Source: Deltaproteobacteria bacterium
GTDB taxonomy: Bacteria; Desulfobacterota; Binatia; HRBIN30; CADEER01
Assembly: GCA_029262455.1 (NCBI GenBank)
Contig: JAJCZJ010000090.1
Location: forward strand, 62,001 to 126,000
Length of the DNA: 64,000 nucleotides
Reading direction: 5' to 3'
Shown here: in pieces, positions 1 to 7,263 of the stretch
Layout: the number at the start of each line of letters is the position of its first letter
Position numbering within the stretch: position 1 is the first letter of the stretch
Made by a program: the position numbers and the translations under genes
Notes under the pieces: model-generated
Database searches by the model: none
Told to the model about the DNA's origin: nothing
The model's input: only the letters and a program-made list of their open reading frames with translations

Positions 1-359
1 GAGCCGATGGCTGAGGCGGTGGCGACAGCCGAGCCAGAGATGGCGCCGAAGAGCATCGAGGCGGTGATGTGGACATGGGCCAAGGCGCTGGGCAGGGGGC
101 TGAGCAATGCTGCGGCGAAGTCGACCAAGCGCCGCGCGCTGCCACCGTGGTTCATGAGGCTGCCGGCGAGAATGAAGAACGGGATTGCCAGGAGAGTGAA
201 CGAGTCGAGGCTGGTGGCGATCCGCTGCGCGACCGTCACTAAGGTCGGGTCGAGCGACATGTGCTGCGCCATGGCGAGGAGGGTGGACAATCCAACGGCG
301 AACGCGACCGGTACGCCGATTGCCAGAAAGAGGGCCAGCGTGAGGAGCAGGACGAACAC
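1..359 (-). CDS. dctM: TRAP transporter large permease DctM (partial, C-terminus beyond window)
   Basis: This is the N-terminal 119 residues of the large membrane subunit of a tripartite ATP-independent periplasmic (TRAP) transporter, which moves organic acids using a sodium or proton gradient. Reading the minus strand from a GTG at 359 gives a hydrophobic first segment (VFVLLLTLALFLAIG), the family-typical stretch around LLAIPFFILAGSLMN and then FGAISGSAVATASAIG. The GTG follows the dctQ stop directly (TGA-GTG), so translation is probably coupled. The gene runs off the left edge of the window. Assignment rests on sequence pattern and on the DctP-DctQ-DctM order. Confidence 0.88.
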   Translation of the reverse strand, partial: MFVLLLTLALFLAIGVPVAFAVGLSTLLAMAQHMSLDPTLVTVAQRIATSLDSFTLLAIPFFILAGSLMNHGGSARRLVDFAAALLSPLPSALAHVHITASMLFGAISGSAVATASAIG

Positions 360-830
360 TCAGGAGCCCCGCGGCGCTGCCAGTGCGAACAGGCTGTAGG
401 CGATCATCAACAGCCCGCTGACCGGTACGGCCAGGTAGACGTAGCCGAGTGGAACTCCAAGGGCAGCGGAGTTCTGGCCGAGTTCGAGAGTCAGTAGCGA
501 AAGGCGAGCGCCGCCGTAGACCAGTACGCCTGCGGCGAATAGCGCGATGAGGAGATGAGTCGTGTGGGAGACTGCCGTGTGCAGCCAACCCGGCAAGCGG
601 TCGACAAGCGCGGTAATACCGACGTGTGCTCGGCTTCCAACAGCGCGGGCGGCGCCGAGGAGGCCGAGCCAGATGAGGAGGAAACGGGCGGCCTCGTCGG
701 TTGCCGCACTGGGTTGGCTGAGAAGAAAGCGTGTGAAGACTTGCCAGCATACGTTGCCGACGGCCAGCGCCATCAGTGCTGCGAGGGTCGCGTCGAGGGC
801 GCGATCGAGCGCCGACCGAAGCGCGTTCAT
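360..830 (-). CDS. dctQ: TRAP transporter small permease DctQ
   Basis: The 156-residue product is the small membrane subunit of a TRAP transporter, expected to pair with DctM in the inner membrane. It shows four hydrophobic segments with the characteristic RFLLIWLGLLGAARAV and the following AHVGI stretch. I start it at the ATG at 830 because that ATG overlaps the dctP stop by four bases (ATGA); a longer reading to 1073 would lie inside dctP and encodes an arginine-rich non-family sequence. It lies between dctP and dctM in a tightly packed minus-strand operon. Confidence 0.88.
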   Translation of the reverse strand: MNALRSALDRALDATLAALMALAVGNVCWQVFTRFLLSQPSAATDEAARFLLIWLGLLGAARAVGSRAHVGITALVDRLPGWLHTAVSHTTHLLIALFAAGVLVYGGARLSLLTLELGQNSAALGVPLGYVYLAVPVSGLLMIAYSLFALAAPRGS

Positions 831-1315
831 TGGGTTGCCACGATGCGTTCGACGAGCTCTCCGACGACGGTGTCTGGGGGGTATCCTCGCCGCAGGTCCG
901 AGACTCGTTGGACGAACGGCTCCTTGGGCGGTCTCGTCACGTCGACTCCTGCCGCTTGCACCGCGGCGAGAGCTTCGGTCGTGGCCTTCTGCCACAGGGT
1001 GCGTTGGAAGATGACAGAGTCGCGGATCGAAGCCGAAAGCCAGCCTCGTTCCTCGGAGGACAGTTGATCCCAAGCGCGGGTTCCGATCAGGAGAACATCG
1101 GGAACAGCCGTGTGTTCGTCGAGCGAAAAGTGCGGCGCGACTTCGTGTCGGCCCGAGGATCTTTGCGACAGATCGGCGCCGAGGTGTTCGAGGGCAAAGT
1201 GGACCGGGTGTGGCGTGTCCAGCCCATGGGCCATTCTCAGGACACGCGCCTCTCCTGCGCTGTCACAACCGATCAGGCTGAGACACACCGCCGCCCCTAG
1301 GTACCGAGATCGCAC
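827..1315 (-). CDS. dctP: TRAP substrate-binding protein DctP, internally deleted
   Basis: The 162-residue lipoprotein looks like a DctP solute-binding protein that has lost its middle. It starts at GTG 1315 and has a lipobox (LSLIGC, Cys17). It continues into the family N-terminal motif (LRMAHGLDTPHPVHFALEHL), then jumps at about residues 52-58 (SSGRHEVA) to the part normally near residue 220 (HFSLDEHTAVPDVLLIGTRAWDQLS), and ends with the usual C-terminal helices. Family members are about 320-340 residues, so roughly 165-170 residues including most of the ligand-binding cleft are missing, without loss of reading frame. The two permease subunits downstream look normal over what is visible. 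Binding function is doubtful. Confidence 0.8.
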   Translation of the reverse strand: MRSRYLGAAVCLSLIGCDSAGEARVLRMAHGLDTPHPVHFALEHLGADLSQRSSGRHEVAPHFSLDEHTAVPDVLLIGTRAWDQLSSEERGWLSASIRDSVIFQRTLWQKATTEALAAVQAAGVDVTRPPKEPFVQRVSDLRRGYPPDTVVGELVERIVATQ

Positions 1316-1450
1316 CGTAGCGACTTATGGCAACGCTCGCACCCTCGCAAGCAAAGGACCTGGAAACTCTCGGTAGGCCTCTCGTCTGGCGTGGTAAGTC
1401 CGCGGAGGAAGTTGCTGCGGTACGACTCGTCTCCGTGCCTTGGGTGTCGG

Positions 1451-2590
1451 CTAGAACCCGAGGTGTTTCGCCAGGTAGTGCAGCATGGTTTCTTCGGAGC
1501 CGCCTCCGATCGTTCCGACCCTTGTATCGACGAAGGCGCGGCCGGCCATGCTTTCCTTCATGAAGCCGAAGCCGCCGTGTAGTTGGACGCACTCGTCGGC
1601 AACGGATGTTGCGACGCGGCAGCAGTGGATTTTTGCCATCGTGATTTTTTCGGTGGCGTCCTTGCCTTGGACCAGTTGCTCGACGCAGGCGTCGATGAAT
1701 TCCTTGGCGATGGCGATCTGCATCCACATGTCGGCCATCTTGAACTGGGTGTTTTGCATCTTCGATAGAGGCTTGCCGAAGAGGATCCTTTGGTCGGTCC
1801 ACTTCTTGGTCTCTTCCCAGAGGTGCAGCGAGCTGGCGATCAACGTGACGCATGCGACCATGCGCTCGTCTTGGAACTGCATCATTTGCTGTTGAAAGCC
1901 ACGACCGACCTCGCCGATGGTGTTTGCCACTGGCACGCGCACGTCTTCGAAGAAGAACTGCCCGGTGTCCGACCCCCAGAGCCCGATCTTGTCGAGCAGG
2001 TCGCAATCGACTCCGGGCGAGCTCGTCGGGACGATGATCTGCGAGAAACCGTTGTAGCCCGCTTCGGGATCCGTCACTGCGAGCAGGCAGAGCCAGTCGG
2101 CGTTGGCGGCGTTGGTGATGTAGATCTTCGAGCCGTTGATGACCCAGTCGTCGCCGTCGCGAACGGCGCGGGTCTTGATCGCGGAGACATCGGAGCCGGC
2201 GTCGGGTTCGGTTACGGCAATCGCCCCAACCATCTCTCCCTTGATCGACGGAACGAGGTACTTCTTCTTGAGGTCGTCGTCGCCGAACGTCGCGAGCGAT
2301 GGGGTGGCCATGTCGGTGTGAACACTCACCCCGAGGGTCGCGCCGGCGTTGTCGGAGCGACCGAACTCTTCGAACATGACCTTGGTAAAGGACCAGTCGA
2401 GGCCGGCGCCGCCGTAGGCCGGGTCGTAGCGCAGCCCCAGCATGCCGAGGTCGCCCATCTTGACGAACAGCGACTTGTCGATGCGGTTGGCGGTGTCGAA
2501 CTCGCGTGCCCGCGGTACCATTTCGTCTTCTACAAACTTGCGGACGGTCTCGCGGAACAGCTTGTGATCTTCGGTCTCTTGCAGCGCCAT
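1451..2590 (-). CDS. acyl-CoA dehydrogenase
   Basis: A 379-residue FAD-dependent acyl-CoA dehydrogenase that would introduce a 2,3-double bond into an acyl-CoA in the cytoplasm. The full family layout is present: N-terminal helical domain (LFRETVRKFVEDEMVP), the central motif AIAVTEPDAGSDVSAI, and the C-terminal helical domain with QLHGGFGFMKE. Start at ATG 2590 follows GGGAGGGGAG; an upstream ATG at 2623 is less likely. The usual catalytic Glu of the YEGTSE motif is replaced (IGGGSEE), whereas a Glu sits in QFQDERMV, the helix where isovaleryl-type enzymes carry their base. Substrate is unknown. It lies upstream of the TRAP operon on the same strand, 135 bp away. Confidence 0.93.
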   Translation of the reverse strand: MALQETEDHKLFRETVRKFVEDEMVPRAREFDTANRIDKSLFVKMGDLGMLGLRYDPAYGGAGLDWSFTKVMFEEFGRSDNAGATLGVSVHTDMATPSLATFGDDDLKKKYLVPSIKGEMVGAIAVTEPDAGSDVSAIKTRAVRDGDDWVINGSKIYITNAANADWLCLLAVTDPEAGYNGFSQIIVPTSSPGVDCDLLDKIGLWGSDTGQFFFEDVRVPVANTIGEVGRGFQQQMMQFQDERMVACVTLIASSLHLWEETKKWTDQRILFGKPLSKMQNTQFKMADMWMQIAIAKEFIDACVEQLVQGKDATEKITMAKIHCCRVATSVADECVQLHGGFGFMKESMAGRAFVDTRVGTIGGGSEETMLHYLAKHLGF

Positions 2591-2687
2591 CAATACTCCC
2601 CTCCCGGGCCGAGGCCGTATCATGGGACATGGAGCGATGCACCCCTGATCGTTTGAAGTGCTCTTGCGAAGGACCCTTGCGAACGAC

Positions 2688-3338
2688 TTATGGTTCTTCG
2701 GATCTGGGTGGCCACTGCCGCGCGGGTTGCGGGCGCTGGCCCTTGGCCCGGGTTGGTTGCGGCTGCGGCGGCGGAGGTTTGGCGCGCGCCGGCGGTGGTT
2801 GGACCGGTGCCTTGCGGCGAACCTGTTTCTCTTGCACGTGCCGGATCAGTCGCTGGATGGAAAGAACCCCGCGAGTTCGCTCTACCATGCACGAGGCGTC
2901 GCTGAATCGCTCGATTCCTTGCGGCTTGCCATTCTCGAGCCAATTCAACGTAATGGTGTCTACGACTAGACAATCTTCCTTGCGCGGATTTCGGTAGTAA
3001 TCGAGCAAAGCGTCGAGTCCGGCGACGGCAGCTGAGCTCAGGGCAACGAGGCCTCCGGCTTTGTGAGTCACCCCGACGCTGTCGCGAGATGGCTCTGCCA
3101 CGATGGCCGTTTTCGCAACACCACCGGTGATGGTCACGAAGCGGTCGTGGCTGTGGTAGTCGCCACGCGACTGGAATCGGATGCGAAGCGACTCTTTGGA
3201 GTTGAGGTCGCCGATCTTGCGACCTTCGTCGCCTTGCGAAGTTGCTTCCTGCGCGGCCGACACCGTGCCGAAGGCGAGGAGTAGAACCAGCAAGGAGACA
3301 CGGTTTGGGGCTCTCATGAGGCGAAGCATTGTGCGCAT
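2688..3338 (-). CDS. exported protein with proline-rich tail, unknown function
   Basis: I do not recognise this protein. The 216-residue product has an N-terminal signal peptide (hydrophobic VSLLVLLLAFGTVSAAQ), a mid-region rich in beta-type residues (RFVTITGGVAKTAIVAE), a conserved-looking stretch with two Cys (EDCLVVDTITLNW and DASCMVERT), and a Pro/Arg/Lys/Gln-rich tail from about residue 165 to the end (APVQPPPARAKPPPPQPQP). The start is ambiguous between ATG 3338, 3329 and 3317; all keep the signal peptide. It lies between the acyl-CoA dehydrogenase and the transglutaminase-like gene on the same strand. The tail could reach cell wall or an outer-surface partner, which is inference only. 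Confidence 0.7.
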   Translation of the reverse strand: MRTMLRLMRAPNRVSLLVLLLAFGTVSAAQEATSQGDEGRKIGDLNSKESLRIRFQSRGDYHSHDRFVTITGGVAKTAIVAEPSRDSVGVTHKAGGLVALSSAAVAGLDALLDYYRNPRKEDCLVVDTITLNWLENGKPQGIERFSDASCMVERTRGVLSIQRLIRHVQEKQVRRKAPVQPPPARAKPPPPQPQPTRAKGQRPQPARQWPPRSEEP

Positions 3339-3474
3339 TGTCTCATCTGCGCTCGCTAAGAGCACGTCCGGCGACGATTTTTTCGAGCTTGTTCCCCCGG
3401 AATCGCGTCGCGTCCTATGCGGACGGATGTGCTATGTCGCAACTAATAGTGTATGCAGTGAAGGATGCTCAGGC

Positions 3475-4512
3475 TTACGGTTGCGTAACCTTGATGGCCG
3501 CGAGGGTGGCCGCGAGGCGCTGGGCCGGGCGTAGTGTTTCGAAGTGGAATCTTGTGCGTAGTTGATCCTGCTCGACTTTTTCACCGTCTCGCTCGCTGTA
3601 GGGGTAGATGAAGAAGTTCAGCGGTTCGCCCTTCTGGGGGGGCGTGAGGATTAGATCGCGTCCCGCTGTAAACTCGATTCGATCGTTCGGCAGCTGCCCG
3701 AAGTAGTCGTCTGGCCGTCCGGTTTTCTTGGCTTCGCTGGCGTCGAGGGGGCTCCATCCAGCGTCGTCCTCGTAGAACTGACTCCAGCAATGGTATCCGG
3801 CGACCTGGGCGGAGTCGGCATCGGAGGCCAGTGGGAATCCGATCACGAATCGCGCCGGGATGCCCTGACTTCGGGCCATACCGATAAGCAGGGAATGGAA
3901 GTCGGTGCAGTTGCCACGCTGATTGTCACAAGCCCACACGGCGTCGCCGCGTCCCCAGCCGCTTCCGGCTTTGTCGTAGCGCATGTTGCGCACGACGTAG
4001 TCGTAGTAGGCGCGAACCTTCGAGCGCGTGGTCTCGTGCCCTGCGCCGTGTTTGACTGCCAGAGCGCGGATGGCTCCTGCGAGCGGAATCAATTTGTCAG
4101 CCTTGGCGAAATTCTCCGGCGCGAGGCTTTGGTTCTTGGCGATCTCTCGTTCTGAAATTCCTTGCGATGGGCTTCGCTCGACCACGAAACGCATGCGAAG
4201 GTCCTGCGGTGGGGTACCGACACCCTCCATGTAGAGAGATCGGTTGCCGAGCCGATCGCGTTCGAGGGTATACGGCCATGGGGATTCGATCGTCGTCGAG
4301 ATCAGCTGTTGATCGGATGTCTCGGCGGGGAAGGGCACCCAGATTCGAAGATGGCTGTCTCGATCGGCTTCGAGGGCGTCGAAGGCGACGTGATACTCGA
4401 ATGCGTATCGGGCGGTATCGGTCCAAGGGTCTTGCGCGCTGGCTGACGACCATTGGAGGAAGAGAATGAATGCGATGAGAGACTTTTGACGATGACGATG
4501 GAGCATGGTCAT
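3475..4512 (-). CDS. exported transglutaminase-like (papain-fold) protein
   Basis: The 345-residue product has a signal peptide (AFILFLQWSSASAQ) and a transglutaminase-core domain. The catalytic triad is visible: Cys202 in GNCTDFHSLL, His241 in GYHCWSQFY and Asp257 in PLDASEA. Bacterial members of this family are usually proteases or peptide-bond rearranging enzymes in the periplasm; the substrate cannot be read from the sequence. Start at ATG 4512 (or 4506) is supported by GGAGG just upstream. It heads the minus-strand run towards the proline-rich exported protein, 136 bp away. The enzyme looks intact. Confidence 0.85.
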   Translation of the reverse strand: MTMLHRHRQKSLIAFILFLQWSSASAQDPWTDTARYAFEYHVAFDALEADRDSHLRIWVPFPAETSDQQLISTTIESPWPYTLERDRLGNRSLYMEGVGTPPQDLRMRFVVERSPSQGISEREIAKNQSLAPENFAKADKLIPLAGAIRALAVKHGAGHETTRSKVRAYYDYVVRNMRYDKAGSGWGRGDAVWACDNQRGNCTDFHSLLIGMARSQGIPARFVIGFPLASDADSAQVAGYHCWSQFYEDDAGWSPLDASEAKKTGRPDDYFGQLPNDRIEFTAGRDLILTPPQKGEPLNFFIYPYSERDGEKVEQDQLRTRFHFETLRPAQRLAATLAAIKVTQP

Positions 4513-4835
4513 CGGACCTCCGTAAGCGCGGGGACGTTTCACGCTTGTGTCCGGAGCAGTGCCGGCTTTGGTTGCCGATGCTGCCCTAGGGGCTTACCGA
4601 TCGATGCGACACGCGCTCTGCTAGCAGTGCGGTCAGGTGAAGCCGGTTGCGAAAGGCCGCGCTTTGTCAGAACGTGAAGCCTGCATCAGTTGGTATCTCT
4701 ATGTGGGGCGAGGTGTTGGCGCAAGCTGACCGACCGGCATCCCGGTGGCGCACGATTGCTGTGGAGAGCCGGGATTATTGCCGTACACTGGTGTCCGGGT
4801 GCCGTCGGCGAAGCGGTGGCCGGGATGGAATTGCG
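4513..4835. other. divergent intergenic region without a gene
   Basis: This 323-bp gap separates two divergent genes for exported proteins. I see no RNA gene, repeat or convincing open frame. A TACACT near 4784 could be a -10 element for the plus-strand gene, but no good -35 lies at the right distance. Confidence 0.5.
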
Positions 4836-5648
4836 ATGACCAGAAACCTGTTGAGCTTAGGATTGATTGTTCTGTTGGCTGGGTGCACCAACCCCGCTAC
4901 GCCAGCGGGACATGAAGGGTATATCTATGAGAGCCCTCGTGTTTTTGGTGATGGCGGCTTTCAAGGTGTGGTCGTTGGGCCGGGCAACTTTGGAGCGTCG
5001 TTTCTCAACAACCGGGTCATCAACCTGGATATGCGGCCGGACACCTACGAGGAAACATTCAGCATCCTCGCCAAGGATGATCTCAACATTTCCTTCGCGG
5101 TCAACGCCTTGATCTCGGTCGAATCCGGCGGAGTACGTCAGGTGGTTGACGGATTTGGTGGGCCGGAATGGTACCAAAGATACGTCAAGCAGCCGTTTCG
5201 TACTTTTGTCCGCAACGCCGTCCAAGAATACGATAGTCGTGCGATCAAGGAACATCGCACGACGATTGCCGGTGCCGTCGAAGCCGATTTGAGGAAGCAT
5301 CTGGCAACCTCTCCGTTTCGATTGGTGAGTCTGGTCGTAGGCAATATCGACTATCCGGACATCGTCACCGAAGCAGTGGAGAAGAAACTGGCGGCTCAGC
5401 AGCTGCTGGAGGAGAAGAAGGTTCAGAAGGAGATCGCGCGGCGCGACGCCGAAATCCGCATCGAGGAAGCAAAGGGCATTGCTGAGGCGCAGAAGATCAT
5501 CAATTCGACACTGACGACGAACTATTTGCAGCACGAATCGATTCGGGCGCAGGCTGACATGGCTAGCTCCCCCAACCATACGACGGTCTACATTCCGGTA
5601 GGGCCGAACGGTATTCCGCTGGTCTACGACGCGCGCTCGGAACAGTAG
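4836..5648 (+). CDS. SPFH/prohibitin-family lipoprotein
   Basis: The 270-residue product begins with a lipoprotein signal (LIVLLAGC, Cys18) and then shows an SPFH (stomatin/prohibitin/flotillin/HflK) domain, followed by a charged coiled coil (residues about 185-235, QQLLEEKKVQKEIARRDAEI) with the AEAQKI pattern typical of the family's C-terminal helix. SPFH proteins form membrane-bound ring or cage assemblies that organise proteases and lipids. Here the membrane anchor would be a lipid rather than the usual N-terminal transmembrane helix. Start ATG 4836 is chosen because it gives the lipobox; a longer reading from 4647 adds unrelated sequence. It precedes the aldehyde dehydrogenase by 110 bp. 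Confidence 0.82.
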   Translation: MTRNLLSLGLIVLLAGCTNPATPAGHEGYIYESPRVFGDGGFQGVVVGPGNFGASFLNNRVINLDMRPDTYEETFSILAKDDLNISFAVNALISVESGGVRQVVDGFGGPEWYQRYVKQPFRTFVRNAVQEYDSRAIKEHRTTIAGAVEADLRKHLATSPFRLVSLVVGNIDYPDIVTEAVEKKLAAQQLLEEKKVQKEIARRDAEIRIEEAKGIAEAQKIINSTLTTNYLQHESIRAQADMASSPNHTTVYIPVGPNGIPLVYDARSEQ

Positions 5649-5758
5649 GGTTGAGGTTGCGCTCCTAGCGGACCTTGGGCCAGCGTCACGAATTCGTAGC
5701 GGCTCTTGAGGTTACCCGACGGACAGCGGAGAATACCCTTTTCCCCCCGGAGGACGGT

Positions 5759-7195
5759 ATGGCTCAGACGGCACAACTTCGCACCATCGACGAACCCCAA
5801 AACGAGGCGCAACGAGTCTTTCAGCTGCAACGTGCAGCCTACCTAAAGGACCCGTTCCCGAGTCTCGAAGAGCGACTCGAGCGGTTGAACAAGCTCGAGC
5901 GAATCTTGGTAGAGAACGCCGATGCCATCGCCGATGCGGTGAACACCGACTTCGGCAATCGCTGCGTCGAAGAGACCAAGATCCTCGAGATCTTTGGGTG
6001 CGTGGACGGGATTCGCCATACGAAACGCCACCTGAAGAAGTGGATGAAGCCGAAGAAACGGCACATCTCGATGAACTTCGCGACCGGCTCGAACCGGGTC
6101 ATCCCGCAGCCCAAGGGCGTTGTCGGCATCGTTTCTCCGTGGAACTACCCCGTCTTCCTGACCCTCAGCCCGCTGACCAGCGTCCTGGTTGCCGGAAATC
6201 GGGCGATGATCAAGATGGCGAGCAACTCGCAGAACGTCTGTGCCCTGCTCGCAGAGAAGTTTCGTGAGAACTTCGCCGAAGACACGGTCGTGATCCTGCC
6301 GGGCGTTCGCGGCAGTGAGTTTTCGACGCTGCCCTTCGATCACATGATCTTCACGGGTTCAGCTGATGCGGGTCGAACGGTCATGCACTCGGCTGCCGAC
6401 AATCTGACTCCAGTCACGTTGGAGCTTGGCGGTAAATCTCCAACGATCATCTGCGACGACTTCGACATGGATACGGCCGCTTCGCGCATCATGTATGGAA
6501 AGTTGGTCAATGCGGGTCAGACTTGCTTGGCACCGGACTACCTCTTTGTGTCCGAGGCAAAACGTGACGCTTTCGTCGAAGCAGCTCGGCGCATCGTCCC
6601 GCAGCGCTATCCGGATATCAACGACCGCAGCTACACCTCTGTGATCGACGAAAAGTCATATCGGCGCCTGCGTGAGACCTTGGAGGACGCGGAGGCGAAG
6701 GGTGCCGAGTTGGTTTCGTTGGTTCCGGGGTCGACGTTCAACGACGTGCAGCGCAAGATCCCTCCTTACCTGGTGCTGAACCCGACCGATGACATGATCA
6801 TCATGCGTGAAGAAATCTTCGGGCCGCTCTTCCCTGTCAAAACGTACAAAGACCTCGATGAGGTCATCGAGTACATCAGTCAGCGTGACCGACCGTTGGG
6901 GCTCTACGTATTTACGGATGACCGCGCCGTCGAGGAGAAGATTCTGTACAGCACGATCTCGGGTGGTGTTACGGTCAACAACTGTATTCTTCACGTTGCC
7001 CAGCACGACATGCCGTTCGGCGGCATCGGCGCGAGCGGCATGGGGCACTACCACGGCCACGAAGGTTTTCTCGAGTTCTCGAAGATTCGCCCGGTTTTTA
7101 CGAATCCGAAACTGAAGATCTTGGAAATGTTCTTTCCGCCCTACCGCAAGCGGCACAATCGCATGGTTGACCTGATGCTGAAGTACGGTCGCTAG
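5759..7195 (+). CDS. aldehyde dehydrogenase, coniferyl-aldehyde type
   Basis: A 478-residue cytoplasmic NAD(P)-dependent aldehyde dehydrogenase. Catalytic Cys256 (NAGQTCLAP), Glu222 (LELGGKSP) and Asn129 (SPWNYP) are all present. The short length and the long C-terminal end (FFPPYRKRHNRMVDLMLKYGR pattern) resemble coniferyl aldehyde dehydrogenase and related fatty or aromatic aldehyde dehydrogenases. Start ATG 5759 follows GGAGGACGG. It would oxidise an aromatic or long-chain aldehyde to the acid; the substrate is not determinable here. A perfect 8-bp inverted repeat lies just after it. Confidence 0.9.
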   Translation: MAQTAQLRTIDEPQNEAQRVFQLQRAAYLKDPFPSLEERLERLNKLERILVENADAIADAVNTDFGNRCVEETKILEIFGCVDGIRHTKRHLKKWMKPKKRHISMNFATGSNRVIPQPKGVVGIVSPWNYPVFLTLSPLTSVLVAGNRAMIKMASNSQNVCALLAEKFRENFAEDTVVILPGVRGSEFSTLPFDHMIFTGSADAGRTVMHSAADNLTPVTLELGGKSPTIICDDFDMDTAASRIMYGKLVNAGQTCLAPDYLFVSEAKRDAFVEAARRIVPQRYPDINDRSYTSVIDEKSYRRLRETLEDAEAKGAELVSLVPGSTFNDVQRKIPPYLVLNPTDDMIIMREEIFGPLFPVKTYKDLDEVIEYISQRDRPLGLYVFTDDRAVEEKILYSTISGGVTVNNCILHVAQHDMPFGGIGASGMGHYHGHEGFLEFSKIRPVFTNPKLKILEMFFPPYRKRHNRMVDLMLKYGR

Positions 7196-7204
7196 AAGAG
7201 GGGT

Positions 7205-7235
7205 CCCGAGCCGGCGTAGGGAGGCGCGGCTCGGG
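7205..7235. other. inverted repeat between aldehyde dehydrogenase and DUF3604 genes
   Basis: CCCGAGCC (7205-7212) and GGCTCGGG (7228-7235) are perfect 8-bp arms with a 15-nt loop. There is no T-run after either side, so it is not a classical intrinsic terminator. It may be an attenuating hairpin or a protein site. Confidence 0.4.
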
Positions 7236-7263
7236 GTGTCGAGTCAGATAAAGGGGGACGTTG

